From Flaviflexus massiliensis (GTDB lineage Bacteria; Actinomycetota; Actinomycetes; Actinomycetales; Actinomycetaceae): 64,000 nt of DNA. The first letter of the stretch is position 1. Each line of letters starts with the position of its first letter. This document shows, in pieces, positions 46,154-56,199 of the stretch. The position numbers and the translations under genes are program-made. The notes under the pieces are model-generated. The model ran no database searches and was not told where the DNA came from. It saw only the letters and a list, made by a program, of their open reading frames with translations. Location: positions 578,768 through 642,767 of the forward strand of contig NZ_LN831058.1 of the NCBI RefSeq assembly GCF_001375495.1, read 5' to 3'.

Positions 46154-47602
46154 CTACAGGTTCTCCTTCGCCCACCCGCGCAGGTGTCGTTCGGCTTCTT
46201 CCGGTTCGAGGGGACCGTGCTCAAGTCGCAGCTCGAGCAGGTAGTTGCGTGCCTTCCCAACGGTCGGTCCTGGCCCAATGCCGAGGATCTCCATGATCTG
46301 GCCACCGTCAAGATCGGGCCTAACGGCCGCCATTTCCTCCTGTTCGGCAAGCTCCTGGATCCGCTGCTCGAGGTCGTCGTAGGCGGCTTGGAGGCGCATG
46401 GCCTTCCTGTGGTTCCGGGTGGTGCAGTCGGCTCGGGTGAGGCGGTGGAGTCGCTCCAGTACCGGCCCCGCATCGTTCACGTACCTGCGGACCGCCGAGT
46501 CGGTCCAGGTGGCTTCCCCGTAGCCGTGGAAGCGCTGGTGAAGCTCGACAAGCCGGCATACCTCTTTGATGGTCTGCTTATCGAAACGCAGTGCGGTCAT
46601 GCGTTTCCTTGTCATCTTCGCGCCCACGATGTCGTGCTGGTGGAAGGTGACTTTATTGCCGGGACCGAAGCGGCGGGTGGGGGGCTTCCCCACATCGTGC
46701 ATGAGAGCCGCAAAGCGCAGCACGAAGTCGGGGCCGGGGACCGGCCCGTCTTCGTCCGTTTCGAGGGCGATCGCCTGATCGACCACGGTCAGGGTGTGTT
46801 CGTACACGTCCTTGTGACGGCCGTGCTCGTCGACGGTGCTCTTGAGGGCGGCAACTTCTGGGAGCACCCGTTCTGCGACACCCGTGTATTCCATGATCTC
46901 GATACCGCGGCGCGGGTGGGGCGAAATCATGAGGCGTTCAAGTTCGGCACGAATCCGTTCGGCTGACACGATGTCGAGCCTGTCCGCCAGCTCCGTCATC
47001 GCATTCATCGTGTCCATGTCCACATCGAATCCGAGCTGGGCGGTGAAGCGGGCTGCTCGCATGATGCGCAGCGGGTCATCGGAGAAGGAGATGAGGGGGT
47101 CGATCGGGGTGCGAAGAAGTCCGTCCACAAGATCGTTGAGGCCGCCGCAAGGATCGACGAGTTCGAGGGAGGGCAGGCGCACCGCCATGGCGTTCACCGT
47201 GAAGTCCCGCCTCGTGAGGTCACCTTCGAGCGTGTCACCGAACGCGACCTGTGGTTTGCGGGAGTTCGGGTCGTAGTCGTCGGAACGGTAGGTGGTGACT
47301 TCGACGGTCAGTCCGTGCAGGGACGCACCGATGGTGCCGAAATCTTTCCCGATGTCCCACGTGGTCTCCCCCCAGTCCGCGAGGATCTTGAGGGTTTCGT
47401 CGGGACGCGCCGAGGTTGTGAAGTCCATGTCATGCGCGGGAATTCCCAGGCACGCATCTCGCACCGGTCCGCCCACGAGAGCAAACTCGTAACCGGCCTT
47501 GTCGAAGCGGTCCGCAAGCGACAAAACCGCTGGTGGGAGCGCCTGGAGTGCCCGCTGGGCAGAACCCAGGTAGCGTGCTGTGTCCGTAGGGTTGGATACC
47601 AA
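46154..47602 (-). CDS. cca: CCA tRNA nucleotidyltransferase / poly(A) polymerase family
   Basis: 482 residues. The nucleotidyltransferase head carries FALVGGPVRDACLG and HDMDFTTSA (metal Asp pair) and the neck ERIRAELERLMISPHP. An HD domain is present: RFAALMHDVGKPPTR (about 293). It adds or repairs CCA at tRNA 3' ends. A rare TTG start (47602) with AAGGA upstream is used. In Actinobacteria it sits near the origin next to the Nudix and murJ genes, as here. Confidence 0.93.
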   Translation of the reverse strand: MVSNPTDTARYLGSAQRALQALPPAVLSLADRFDKAGYEFALVGGPVRDACLGIPAHDMDFTTSARPDETLKILADWGETTWDIGKDFGTIGASLHGLTVEVTTYRSDDYDPNSRKPQVAFGDTLEGDLTRRDFTVNAMAVRLPSLELVDPCGGLNDLVDGLLRTPIDPLISFSDDPLRIMRAARFTAQLGFDVDMDTMNAMTELADRLDIVSAERIRAELERLMISPHPRRGIEIMEYTGVAERVLPEVAALKSTVDEHGRHKDVYEHTLTVVDQAIALETDEDGPVPGPDFVLRFAALMHDVGKPPTRRFGPGNKVTFHQHDIVGAKMTRKRMTALRFDKQTIKEVCRLVELHQRFHGYGEATWTDSAVRRYVNDAGPVLERLHRLTRADCTTRNHRKAMRLQAAYDDLEQRIQELAEQEEMAAVRPDLDGGQIMEILGIGPGPTVGKARNYLLELRLEHGPLEPEEAERHLRGWAKENL

Positions 47603-47687
47603 CTGTCACGTCCTTATGCGAATGCTGGGCCACGCCGGGATGGCCCTGCTGAGATAGACTTGCGCGAACATTATTACAGTTAAGAGT

Positions 47688-48224
47688 ATGCCGATGCCGG
47701 GACCGATTCCTCGACCCCGCGGCCCCCAACCGTGGCGCCGTGGCGTTTCAGCGACCCGAATTGGTTCCAGGCGCTCCTATTTACCCGTCGTCAACGAGAC
47801 CTCCGCGGGCGGCATTATCGTCAAGCCCGTCGATGGTGTTGCTTGGGTTGCGATCATTGCTCGCCGCAATCGGGGTGGACGTCTCGAGTGGTGTCTTCCC
47901 AAGGGCCACCTGGAAGGTGAAGAAACAGCCGAGGAGGCAGCGGTACGCGAGGTCTATGAGGAGACCGGTATTTTCGGTCAGATTCTCACCCATCTCGCGA
48001 CGATCGACTACTGGTTTTCTGGCACGGATCGGCGGGTTCACAAGGTTGTGCACCACTTCCTGCTCGAGGCCCTATCCGGTGAGCTCACGACAGAGAACGA
48101 CCCCGATCACGAAGCTGAAGACGTGGCCTGGGTGCGGCTAGAGAACGTGCCCGGCAAGCTTGCCTATCCAAACGAGCGCAGGATCGCCACGCTCGCCCGG
48201 GATGTGCTGACAGGTAAGCAGTGA
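47688..48224 (+). CDS. Nudix hydrolase (origin-region MutT-like)
   Basis: 178 residues. A Pro/Arg-rich N-terminal stretch of about 35 residues precedes the Nudix domain. The Nudix box is GHLEGEETAEEAAVREVYEETG (split), about residues 72-94. It belongs to the group next to murJ in Actinobacteria. It diverges from cca and its stop overlaps the DUF6049 start (GTGA). Confidence 0.92.
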   Translation: MPMPGPIPRPRGPQPWRRGVSATRIGSRRSYLPVVNETSAGGIIVKPVDGVAWVAIIARRNRGGRLEWCLPKGHLEGEETAEEAAVREVYEETGIFGQILTHLATIDYWFSGTDRRVHKVVHHFLLEALSGELTTENDPDHEAEDVAWVRLENVPGKLAYPNERRIATLARDVLTGKQ

Positions 48225-50269
48225 AACGCGCTCTCGCAATCCTGTTACTCGGTGCCGGCCTTGTCATGTCGCCGCTCCCGGCATCAGCAGAACCTGACGG
48301 CACAATCGAGATCGAAATCACTGAGATTTCTGCCGTCCACACACCCGGCGAGTCCCTTCCCGTCACGGTCCAGATCACAAACGAAGGTGAACGACTCGAG
48401 GACATCCCCCTCCACCTCACCACCCAGGCCTCCGTTCCGTCTTACCGGAACAACATCATGGACTGGCTCGAAGACGATCTGGAGAACCAGATGCTGACGT
48501 TGGACAGTCGAACGGTTGATGTTCCGTCCGGCGTGAGCACTGTCAAGATTGAGGTGCCGGCCGACGTCATCACGTGGGGCAACACGACCACCTCTTGGGG
48601 GCCACGCGGCATTGAAGCAACACTGGATGCCGGGGAAGAGACCAGTGACCGAACTTTCCTCATCACCGAACCCTCATACGCGATCGAACCCATGGAGTTC
48701 ACGACTCTTGTGCCCGTCACGGTTGGCGCCGAGGATCTCAGTACTGTCCCAACAACCGCGCAGCGCTACGAGGACACCCTGACCGCTCTCAGCGAGGGCA
48801 CGATCTCGGATGGTGAGGAACTCCCGGATCCGGTCACCGAAGCTGTCCAGTCCGCTGCCGATCGCGCTATCACCCAGATCGATACCCTGACGAGCCCGGG
48901 CATGACCGTCGCTCTCGACTCTGCCCTTGCCGCTCTCGAATACGGCACGTATGACGGGATCTCGGAGAGCCTTGAGGGATTCTCAGGTACTGGGCACGAA
49001 CTGATGCTGCTGCCGGGCTTGGATGCGGACATGGCCGGGTGGGCAAATACGGGGGATGACCGGTACTTTGCCACTCACGTGGAACAGATGGACCGCACCA
49101 CCCTCGCCCTGCAAAACGACGACATCATCAGTCGTTCCGACGTCCTCTACACCCCCGTCGCACCCTCACTGACAACAGTCAGCCATGCCCTCGAGCACGG
49201 CTCCGAGCTCGTCATTCTTACCGACGAGCAGGTGTCCACCTCCGGTGAGCTGCACTGGACGCCCTCGGCCCGAGCCGATGTCACCGTCGATGGCATGACA
49301 ATTCCTGCCCTCATCACCAACACCCAGCTGTCCGAGCTCCTGTCCGGCGCAGGCACGATGTCCGATCTGGACCGCAGGCAAACCCTCCTGGCGCTCACTG
49401 CCGTGCACTATCGGGAGCGCCCCAATGACCCGCGGCCCATCGTCATGAGCATGCCGCGAGCGGACGACACCGCCATCAACCTCGAGTCCCTCAACGAGCT
49501 CGTGACTGCGCTGGACGATGCTGCGTGGATGGAGGGGAGCACGCTCTCGGATATCGCCGACAGCCCAGCAAGCTCCGTAGCCCGCGAGGACCTGGATGGT
49601 GAGACAGCCGAAGGCACGTCGATTACCGCTAGCGAACTTCACACCCTCACGAATTCGGGGAACGCGATCTTTGGGATCGGGGATCTCACCACCCACCCCC
49701 ACGTTTACCGCGATGCCGTTAAGGTGACGACCGACATTGTCGGCTCCTGGGCGCTGACAGCCCTGCCCGGAGAGATCTCACACCGGGTCCTGTCCCTGCA
49801 GGCCCTGTCCGTTGAGCTCGCCAACGCCCTCAAGGTCCAAGAGTCGTCAACAATTAACCTCATCTCTCAGGCCTCTGAACTCCCGGTCCACGTCACCTCG
49901 ACCCTGCCCTTCCCCATCACCTTGACCGTCGGGGTTGATAGCGAGGATGGGCGGCTGCGCTTCACCGACGTCGACACGGTGGTCCAGCCTTCCACGACGA
50001 CAACGGTCGGGGTCCCGGTCCGAGCCATCGGTTCCGGTGACGTCACCATTCACGTCCAGATCGCCGGCTCTCAAGGGCAGCCGATCGGTGACGGTACGGA
50101 TATTAAGATCCGTGTTCGTGCGGACTGGGAGAACATGGGTACCGCGATCACCGCGGGAGTTTTTGTCATTATCCTGATCATCGGCATCGTCCGCTCGGCG
50201 CGGCGCGGCAAGCGTAGCGAGGGTGTGAGCGAGATCAGCACCGTCAGAGAGGGTCCCACACATGGCTAA
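48221..50269 (+). CDS. DUF6049 family secreted, membrane-anchored protein
   Basis: 682 residues with a signal peptide (LLGAGLVMSPLPASA, cut near residue 23) and a C-terminal transmembrane helix (about 638-658, ITAGVFVIILIIGIV) followed by a basic tail. The extracellular part starts with a beta-sandwich of the kind common in cell-wall proteins and a larger glycosidase-like region. It belongs to the conserved protein upstream of murJ in Actinobacteria (Rv3909-like). The GTG start (48221) overlaps the Nudix stop, and its end overlaps murJ by 8 bases: coupled translation with the lipid II flippase, so a cell-wall role is likely. Confidence 0.88.
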   Translation: MKRALAILLLGAGLVMSPLPASAEPDGTIEIEITEISAVHTPGESLPVTVQITNEGERLEDIPLHLTTQASVPSYRNNIMDWLEDDLENQMLTLDSRTVDVPSGVSTVKIEVPADVITWGNTTTSWGPRGIEATLDAGEETSDRTFLITEPSYAIEPMEFTTLVPVTVGAEDLSTVPTTAQRYEDTLTALSEGTISDGEELPDPVTEAVQSAADRAITQIDTLTSPGMTVALDSALAALEYGTYDGISESLEGFSGTGHELMLLPGLDADMAGWANTGDDRYFATHVEQMDRTTLALQNDDIISRSDVLYTPVAPSLTTVSHALEHGSELVILTDEQVSTSGELHWTPSARADVTVDGMTIPALITNTQLSELLSGAGTMSDLDRRQTLLALTAVHYRERPNDPRPIVMSMPRADDTAINLESLNELVTALDDAAWMEGSTLSDIADSPASSVAREDLDGETAEGTSITASELHTLTNSGNAIFGIGDLTTHPHVYRDAVKVTTDIVGSWALTALPGEISHRVLSLQALSVELANALKVQESSTINLISQASELPVHVTSTLPFPITLTVGVDSEDGRLRFTDVDTVVQPSTTTTVGVPVRAIGSGDVTIHVQIAGSQGQPIGDGTDIKIRVRADWENMGTAITAGVFVIILIIGIVRSARRGKRSEGVSEISTVREGPTHG

Positions 50270-53200
50270 TGGTGTTGCACGGAATTCGGCGGTCATGTTC
50301 GCCGGGACGCTCACCTCCCGAGTTCTCGGGCTCATCCGGTCCCCACTCCTGTTCGGCATCGCGGTTGGCTTGAACTATCCGGCAGGTAATGCCTTTGACG
50401 TGGCCAACAAGCTCCCCACCCTGATCTACATGCTCGTGGCGGGTGGCGTCGTCAACGCCGTTCTGGTGCCCGCGATCGTTCGAGCATCCCAGCGCGACAG
50501 CGATGGGGGGCTTGCCTACATCAACAAAGTTGTCACCCTCGGTGTGCTCGTCCTCGGTGTCATCACCACACTTTTGACACTTGCTTCCCCCTGGCTCGTG
50601 TCACTGTTCGCTTCGGGTCTGGATGGTCCGTGGTACACCCTCGCGGTCGCATTCGCCTTCTGGTGCGTGCCCCAGGTGTTCTTCTACGGCATGTACACGC
50701 TGCTCGGGCAGATCCTCAACGCGAAAGAGAACTTCGGACCATACATGTGGTCCCCGGTCCTCAACAACATCATCGCAATCGCGGGCCTCTTCATCATGCT
50801 GCGCATCTACGGCGGGGCAACCCCCGACAATGCTCTCGATGCCTCACTGTGGGACGGTCCGAGAATCGCCCTGCTTGGCGGCAGTGCCACACTCGGCATC
50901 GTCGCCCAGGCCGCCGTCCTCCTCATCCCCCTCTATCGCATCGGGATCCGGCTGAAGCCCGACTTCCAGTTCAAGGGAGCCGGTCTCACGAGCGTTGCCA
51001 AGACGGGCGGCTGGGTGCTCGCTTCCATGGGTGCCGGGATGATCCCCACCATGCTGATCTCCAACGTTGCCTCCGTCGCTTCGCAGCGCGCGGTCAGCAT
51101 GGATACTGCCGGTGCTCTCGGCGTGGCCGGTAACGCCGCCTACACGACTGCCTACAGCCTTTACTCCCTCCCCACCTCGCTCGTGGTTGTCTCGATCGTG
51201 ACCGCGATCTTCACCCAAATGTCCACGAAGGCAGCGAGCGGTAACATGGCGGGAGTCCGTCAGGACACGTCCCGTGCCCTGCGAGTGGTCGCGATCTTCA
51301 CGTTCCTCGCCACCTCCCTCATCGTTGTCCTCGCCACCCCGGCCGTCCGCATTATCAGCCCCGGCTCGACCTGGGAGGAGGTCTCCTCGATCGGCACGGT
51401 TCTGGTCACGATGTCACTCGGCCTCATCGGAGTTGGTTCGTTCACGGTCCTGCAACGCGTTTACTACGCGCTCGAGGATGCTCGTGGCCTATTCTTCGTC
51501 CAGCTTCCCTTCTTCGTCCTCCATGCTGCACTCATCATGACAACGGTGGTTTTGCCGGCACGGTGGATCGTGGCGGGCGTGGGTGTTTCCATGGCGATCA
51601 CCAACACCGTGACGTGCCTGGCGGCAGCGAGCCAGATCAGGAACCGGCTCGGCGGCATCGATGGAACTGTTCTCCTGCGTTGCTTCCTGCAACTGCTGCT
51701 CGCGGCCATCGTCTCAACCATCGCCGGGTTCGTCACGCTACGGGCCTTTGGCCCGTTCAACACCGAATTCTCGTTCTTCTCCGGAATCGTCCGCATCGTC
51801 GTCGTCGGAACCGTCATGGTCGCGGTATACCTGGCGGTCATGTGGGTGCTGCGGATGCCGGAACTCAAGGCCCTCCTGGGTCCGCTTAGGAAGGTGCGTA
51901 CACGACTGCTACGGCAGCCCAGTCCGCAACCAACTACACTGAATGAGTCAGAACCTTCTCAACCCAACGGAGCTATCGTGGCAACGAATCTGGAAGCCGG
52001 ACGCCGCCTGCGCGACCGCTACGAACTCGTGGAACCCCTGGAACAGCACGATGACCTTGCAACGTGGCGCGGCATCGACACCGTCCTCGGGGCAGACGTT
52101 CGCCTCATCGTCATCCCCTCCAGCAACCCCGCACGCGAAGCGACCGTTGATGCTGCCAGGCGCGGAGTGCTCGTCGACGATGTGAGGCTCATCCGCCTCC
52201 TTTCGATCTTCGATCTCGGCTCCGACTCGGTCATCGTCACCGAGCTCCCCCGCGGCATCACCCTGACCGAAATGATCGATGCTGGGAAGACCCCCGAGGA
52301 CCAGGTGCGAGCCATTGTTGGCGAGGCCGCGGGAGCTGTTGATGCTGGCGTGAGGCGCGGTGTTCGCCACCTCAACCTCCGTCCCGACCTGATCCGCATC
52401 GACCAGGAAGGCACTCTTCTCGTTGATGGTTTGGGAATCGATGCGGCACTGACCGGGGAACACCCGAGCGATTACGATGGCCCAGCACTCGACCAGAAGG
52501 ATGCTCGCAACCTCACCCTCATTGCCGCGGCCCTTACCCTCGGCAAGCAGATTCCCGCCACCGGTCAGGACGAGTTCCTCACCGAAGCCGCAGACAGTGC
52601 CTCCGAGGGCCAGCTCAAGACCATTTTTGCCGCGGCCGCCCGCGGTGAAGGACCGTTATCCACGAGCGACTTTATTCGCCAGATCGCACCCTGGGATCGG
52701 ATCAGGGCAGATGAGCTGCCCCTGTCCGAAACGGAGAAGACGATCGCGATGACGCCGATCCCCGACCCGTTCGAGGATCCGCAGCCCACGAAGAAGGAGC
52801 AGACCGCCCCGTTCGTGGCGGGTGCTGCAACGCAGTGGCCCAAGAGAAACCCCGAACAGGCTCCCGAGGAGACGGTGACACCACCTCCGCCCCCGAACTC
52901 GTGGGAGTCCCTCCAGGCAGACGATGATTCGAATAAAAAGAAGGGGATCAACACGACCCCGATCCTCATCATCATCATTGCTCTGCTCGTGATTGTTGCC
53001 GGTGTTTTTGCGTTCAATACGCTGACTAAGGACACGAGCCCGGTCACGATTGATCCCACCGACGAATCGACCGATATCGAGGAGACAACCCCACCGGAGG
53101 GTGAGAGCGATTCAAGTCCCGAGCCGACCGAGGAAGAGACCACCGAAGAGGAATTGCCGGAGCCAGTCATTGCCTCCGCAACGCTCCTCAACCCGCAAGC

Positions 53201-53609
53201 CGCCCAGCTCGATCCCACAACGGTTGATACCCAGGACAACCCGAACTCCCTGCCGAACGCGGTTGATGGGGACCCGGGAACGACATGGTCGTCGTGGTGG
53301 TATTCCGATCAGGGCTTCTGGCAGAAGGACGGTATCGGCATCGAGATTACGCTGGCTGACGAAACAGAAATTAACGAAGTCGTTCTCAACGTTGACGGTA
53401 ACGGTGGCCTCGTCCAGTGGCGGGACACGGTTCGTGATGCACCGAACTCTGGTCAGGTCATCGGAGAAGGCCCCATGTCAGCAGAAACCGTTCTGAGCGC
53501 AAGTGAACCCGTCCGGACTCAGACCATTATCCTGTGGTTCGAGGACCTGCCGACCGCTAACTCTGACGGCCAGTTCCGTATCGACATGTCCGAAATCACC
53601 GTTCGCTAG
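50262..53609 (+). CDS. murJ: MurJ lipid II flippase fused to pseudokinase and C-terminal discoidin-like domain
   Basis: 1115 residues. Residues 1 to about 545 are MviN/MurJ with 14 helices (ARNSAVMFAGTLTSRVLGLIRSPL, and conserved arginines). Residues 565-825 form a protein-kinase-like domain lacking catalytic residues (no HRD or DFG), so it is a pseudokinase. A Pro/Glu-rich stretch, one transmembrane helix near 903-925, an acidic Thr/Glu linker, and a final 150-residue extracellular domain with WSSWWYSDQGFWQKDGIGIEI (split) resembling F5/8-type carbohydrate binding follow. As in mycobacterial MviN, the pseudokinase likely docks an FHA regulator. It flips lipid II. Confidence 0.93.
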   Translation: MANGVARNSAVMFAGTLTSRVLGLIRSPLLFGIAVGLNYPAGNAFDVANKLPTLIYMLVAGGVVNAVLVPAIVRASQRDSDGGLAYINKVVTLGVLVLGVITTLLTLASPWLVSLFASGLDGPWYTLAVAFAFWCVPQVFFYGMYTLLGQILNAKENFGPYMWSPVLNNIIAIAGLFIMLRIYGGATPDNALDASLWDGPRIALLGGSATLGIVAQAAVLLIPLYRIGIRLKPDFQFKGAGLTSVAKTGGWVLASMGAGMIPTMLISNVASVASQRAVSMDTAGALGVAGNAAYTTAYSLYSLPTSLVVVSIVTAIFTQMSTKAASGNMAGVRQDTSRALRVVAIFTFLATSLIVVLATPAVRIISPGSTWEEVSSIGTVLVTMSLGLIGVGSFTVLQRVYYALEDARGLFFVQLPFFVLHAALIMTTVVLPARWIVAGVGVSMAITNTVTCLAAASQIRNRLGGIDGTVLLRCFLQLLLAAIVSTIAGFVTLRAFGPFNTEFSFFSGIVRIVVVGTVMVAVYLAVMWVLRMPELKALLGPLRKVRTRLLRQPSPQPTTLNESEPSQPNGAIVATNLEAGRRLRDRYELVEPLEQHDDLATWRGIDTVLGADVRLIVIPSSNPAREATVDAARRGVLVDDVRLIRLLSIFDLGSDSVIVTELPRGITLTEMIDAGKTPEDQVRAIVGEAAGAVDAGVRRGVRHLNLRPDLIRIDQEGTLLVDGLGIDAALTGEHPSDYDGPALDQKDARNLTLIAAALTLGKQIPATGQDEFLTEAADSASEGQLKTIFAAAARGEGPLSTSDFIRQIAPWDRIRADELPLSETEKTIAMTPIPDPFEDPQPTKKEQTAPFVAGAATQWPKRNPEQAPEETVTPPPPPNSWESLQADDDSNKKKGINTTPILIIIIALLVIVAGVFAFNTLTKDTSPVTIDPTDESTDIEETTPPEGESDSSPEPTEEETTEEELPEPVIASATLLNPQAAQLDPTTVDTQDNPNSLPNAVDGDPGTTWSSWWYSDQGFWQKDGIGIEITLADETEINEVVLNVDGNGGLVQWRDTVRDAPNSGQVIGEGPMSAETVLSASEPVRTQTIILWFEDLPTANSDGQFRIDMSEITVR

Positions 53610-53619
53610 AAGGATTCCC

Positions 53620-54552
53620 ATGACAGAAATTCGTGACGTCATCATCGTTGGTTCCGGCCCCGCCGGATATACGGCAGCGATCTACAATGCTCGCGCAGGC
53701 CTCAAGCCACTGGTGCTGGCGGGTGCGTTGGATGCTGGTGGTGCCCTCATGACCACCACCGAGGTTGAGAACTTCCCGGGCTTCCCCGAGGGTATCCTCG
53801 GCCCCGATCTCATGGAGAACATGAGGGAGCAGGCCAAACGCTTCGGAGCCGAGATCGAATACGAGGATGCGACCAAACTGAAGCTCGAGGGTGACATTAA
53901 GGAAGTAGTGACCGATTCGGGCACCTACTACGCCAAGTCCGTGATTCTCGCCCTCGGGAGCGAATACCGCAAACTGGGCCTCGAAGGTGAAAGCATCTAC
54001 TCCGGTAAGGGAGTGTCCTGGTGCGCGACCTGTGACGGTTTCTTCTTCCGGAACCAGGAGCTCGCGGTCGTGGGTGGCGGCGACTCCGCCGTCACGGAAG
54101 CCCTCTTCCTCACGAAGTTCGCTTCCAAGGTAACCGTTATTCACCGCCGCGACGAGTTGCGTGCCTCGAAAGTCATGGCCGACCGCCTTCTCGCTAACGA
54201 CAAGATCGAGATGGCCTGGAACTCCGCGGTCACGAAGATTAACGGGACGCAAGATGGTCGCGTCGAGTCACTCACCCTGACCGATACGCTGACCGGTGAA
54301 CAGCGCGAACTTCCCGTCGGTGGCGTCTTTATCGCGATCGGGCACGACCCGCGTACGGAGATCGTCAAGGACCAGATCCAGATTGACGAGAACGGCTACA
54401 TCGTTGTCAACGCACCAACAACGGCAACCAACATCCCCGGCGTATTTGCCTGTGGCGATGTCGTTGACCACCGCTACCGCCAGGCCATCACCGCCGCGGG
54501 AACGGGTTGCTCTGCTGCTCTCGATGCCGAGCACTACCTCAATGACCTATGA
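53620..54552 (+). CDS. trxB: Thioredoxin reductase
   Basis: 310 residues from ATG 53620 (AAGGA upstream). FAD motif GSGPAGYTAAIY (11-22), redox CATC (135-138) in SWCATCDG, NADPH motif VVGGGDSAVTEA (153 on) and the C-terminal GVFACGDVVD. It reduces thioredoxin and NrdH with NADPH. It follows murJ closely and overlaps trxA by 11 bases. Confidence 0.97.
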   Translation: MTEIRDVIIVGSGPAGYTAAIYNARAGLKPLVLAGALDAGGALMTTTEVENFPGFPEGILGPDLMENMREQAKRFGAEIEYEDATKLKLEGDIKEVVTDSGTYYAKSVILALGSEYRKLGLEGESIYSGKGVSWCATCDGFFFRNQELAVVGGGDSAVTEALFLTKFASKVTVIHRRDELRASKVMADRLLANDKIEMAWNSAVTKINGTQDGRVESLTLTDTLTGEQRELPVGGVFIAIGHDPRTEIVKDQIQIDENGYIVVNAPTTATNIPGVFACGDVVDHRYRQAITAAGTGCSAALDAEHYLNDL

Positions 54553-54820
54553 AGTCCTGTTCTTCACGGCCTCCTGGTGTGAGCCCTGCCGTCAGGCAGC
54601 ACCCATCTTTTCCGAGGTAGTCAGAGAATTTGATGTGTCGGCCAGGTTCGTGGACGTCGATTTGAGCCCGGACCTGGCCGACAGTCATGACATCACTATG
54701 CTTCCCACGATCGTCGTTGACGGTGGTGAAGGGGAGAAGAGTAGTCTGACAGGGTCCCGGCCGAAAGCCGAAATCCGCTCATTTCTCACGGGGGCCCTTG
54801 GTTCCATCAAGAGCACGTAA
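54542..54820 (+). CDS. Thioredoxin-like protein with CEPC motif
   Basis: 92 residues from ATG 54542 (overlaps trxB by 11 bases). WCEPC at residues 12-16 is at the place of the usual WCGPC. The rest of the fold is present: AAPIFSEVVREFD, FVDVDLSPDLAD and the cis-Pro segment MLPTIVVDG. It is shorter than typical thioredoxins (about 105). The Gly to Glu change would alter redox potential. It is a partner for TrxB or a specialised reductant. Confidence 0.85.
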   Translation: MTYEVLFFTASWCEPCRQAAPIFSEVVREFDVSARFVDVDLSPDLADSHDITMLPTIVVDGGEGEKSSLTGSRPKAEIRSFLTGALGSIKST

Positions 54821-54860
54821 TGATATGACAATATAGAGTCGGTCTATTAAAGGAGCACTC

Positions 54861-56186
54861 ATGGCACAGAAACCCGATCAACCGCATTCGCGTTCCCGTG
54901 CCGGTAATCGACTTGATCCCTGGTACCAGTCCTACGCCGACCGGTCGCTCGGGATGAGGGCCTCCGAGGTCCGCTCCCTCTTCGCAGTTGCCAACAGGCC
55001 AGAAGTGGTTTCCCTCGCCGGCGGCATGCCCAACATTCAGGGCCTCCCACTCGACTTCCTGGCAGACATGTCTGCCCGCCTCATTCGGGACCGGGGAGCA
55101 AAGTTTCTCCAATACGGTGGCGGCCAGGGTGAAGAAGAGATCCGCGAACAAATCGTTGAGGTCATGCGATACGACGGCATCAACGCACATCCCGACGACA
55201 TTGTTGTCACGACCGGATCCCAGCAGGCCCTCGACCTCATGACCCAGGTCTTCATCAACCCCGGTGATGTCATCATCGCGGAAGCCCCCTCGTACGTGGG
55301 TGCACTCGGAGTCTTCCGTGCCTACCAGGCCGAGGTCATTCATACTCCGATGGACGACAACGGGCTCATCCCCGCGGCCCTCGAAGAGATTCTCACCCAG
55401 GCCAAGCAGCTCGGCAAGCAAGTGAAGTTCCTCTACACCGTGCCGAACTTCCACAATCCTGCCGGTGTCACGCTGTCGCTTGAGCGCCGTCCCCAGATCG
55501 TTGAGATCTGCAGGCGTCACGGCGTCATCATCCTCGAAGACAACCCGTACGGGCTCCTAGGCTTCGACTCCGACCCGCTACCCGCACTGCAGAGCTTCGA
55601 CCCAGACGCGGTTGTGTATCTGGGATCATTCTCCAAGATCTTCGCACCCGGATATCGGGTGGGATGGGCACTAGCACCGCACGCGGTCACCCAACGCCTC
55701 ATTCTTGCCGCCGAATCCGCGATCCTCTCACCGAACATGGTGGGCCAGCTATCAATCGCGGAATATTTGAAAACCTACGACTGGTTCCAGCAGGTGAAGG
55801 AATATCGCGGCATGTACCGCGAACGCCGCGATGCCATGCTGGAATCCCTCGCCGAATACCTACCTTCGTCCACGTGGACGGTCCCCGAGGGTGGGTTCTA
55901 TACCTGGGTGACTCTCCCGGAGGGTCTGGATGCTCACGCGATGCTGCCGCGGGCTGTCACGCACCGTGTCGCCTACGTATCTGGTACCGCCTTCTATTCG
56001 GATGGTCAGGGGCGCAATCACATGCGCCTGTCCTACTGCTATCCCACGCCCGAAAACATTCGCGAAGGCGTGCGCCGGCTCGGCACGGTGATCGAAGCCG
56101 AGAAGGAACTTGTCACCATGTTTGGCGCGCAACAGCGCCACGCGCACGGCCCCGCCATCGAAAACCCGTCGAGTGAAATACAGTGA
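54861..56186 (+). CDS. PLP-dependent aminotransferase (class I/II, LysN/2-aminoadipate type)
   Basis: 441 residues. PLP lysine in YLGSFSKIFAPGYRVGW (about 257), and TGSQQALDLMTQVFINPGD (about 115-134). NFHNPAGVTLSLERR contains the Asn-Pro pair that binds the cofactor. This resembles the aminotransferase half of MocR proteins but there is no N-terminal winged helix. The start ATG 54861 has AAAGGAG. Likely a 2-aminoadipate or aromatic aminotransferase; its place beside ddl may hint at amino-acid supply for the wall. Confidence 0.9.
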   Translation: MAQKPDQPHSRSRAGNRLDPWYQSYADRSLGMRASEVRSLFAVANRPEVVSLAGGMPNIQGLPLDFLADMSARLIRDRGAKFLQYGGGQGEEEIREQIVEVMRYDGINAHPDDIVVTTGSQQALDLMTQVFINPGDVIIAEAPSYVGALGVFRAYQAEVIHTPMDDNGLIPAALEEILTQAKQLGKQVKFLYTVPNFHNPAGVTLSLERRPQIVEICRRHGVIILEDNPYGLLGFDSDPLPALQSFDPDAVVYLGSFSKIFAPGYRVGWALAPHAVTQRLILAAESAILSPNMVGQLSIAEYLKTYDWFQQVKEYRGMYRERRDAMLESLAEYLPSSTWTVPEGGFYTWVTLPEGLDAHAMLPRAVTHRVAYVSGTAFYSDGQGRNHMRLSYCYPTPENIREGVRRLGTVIEAEKELVTMFGAQQRHAHGPAIENPSSEIQ

Positions 56187-56199
56187 TTCTGGAGGAACA

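Noticed and set aside
45407-46966. A 519-residue open frame on the plus strand across the MFS and cca genes
   Set aside because: It is antisense to two well-supported genes and its translation has no recognisable motif.
54861-56186. MocR-type transcription regulator
   Set aside because: Only the aminotransferase half is present; the N-terminus has no winged-helix domain.
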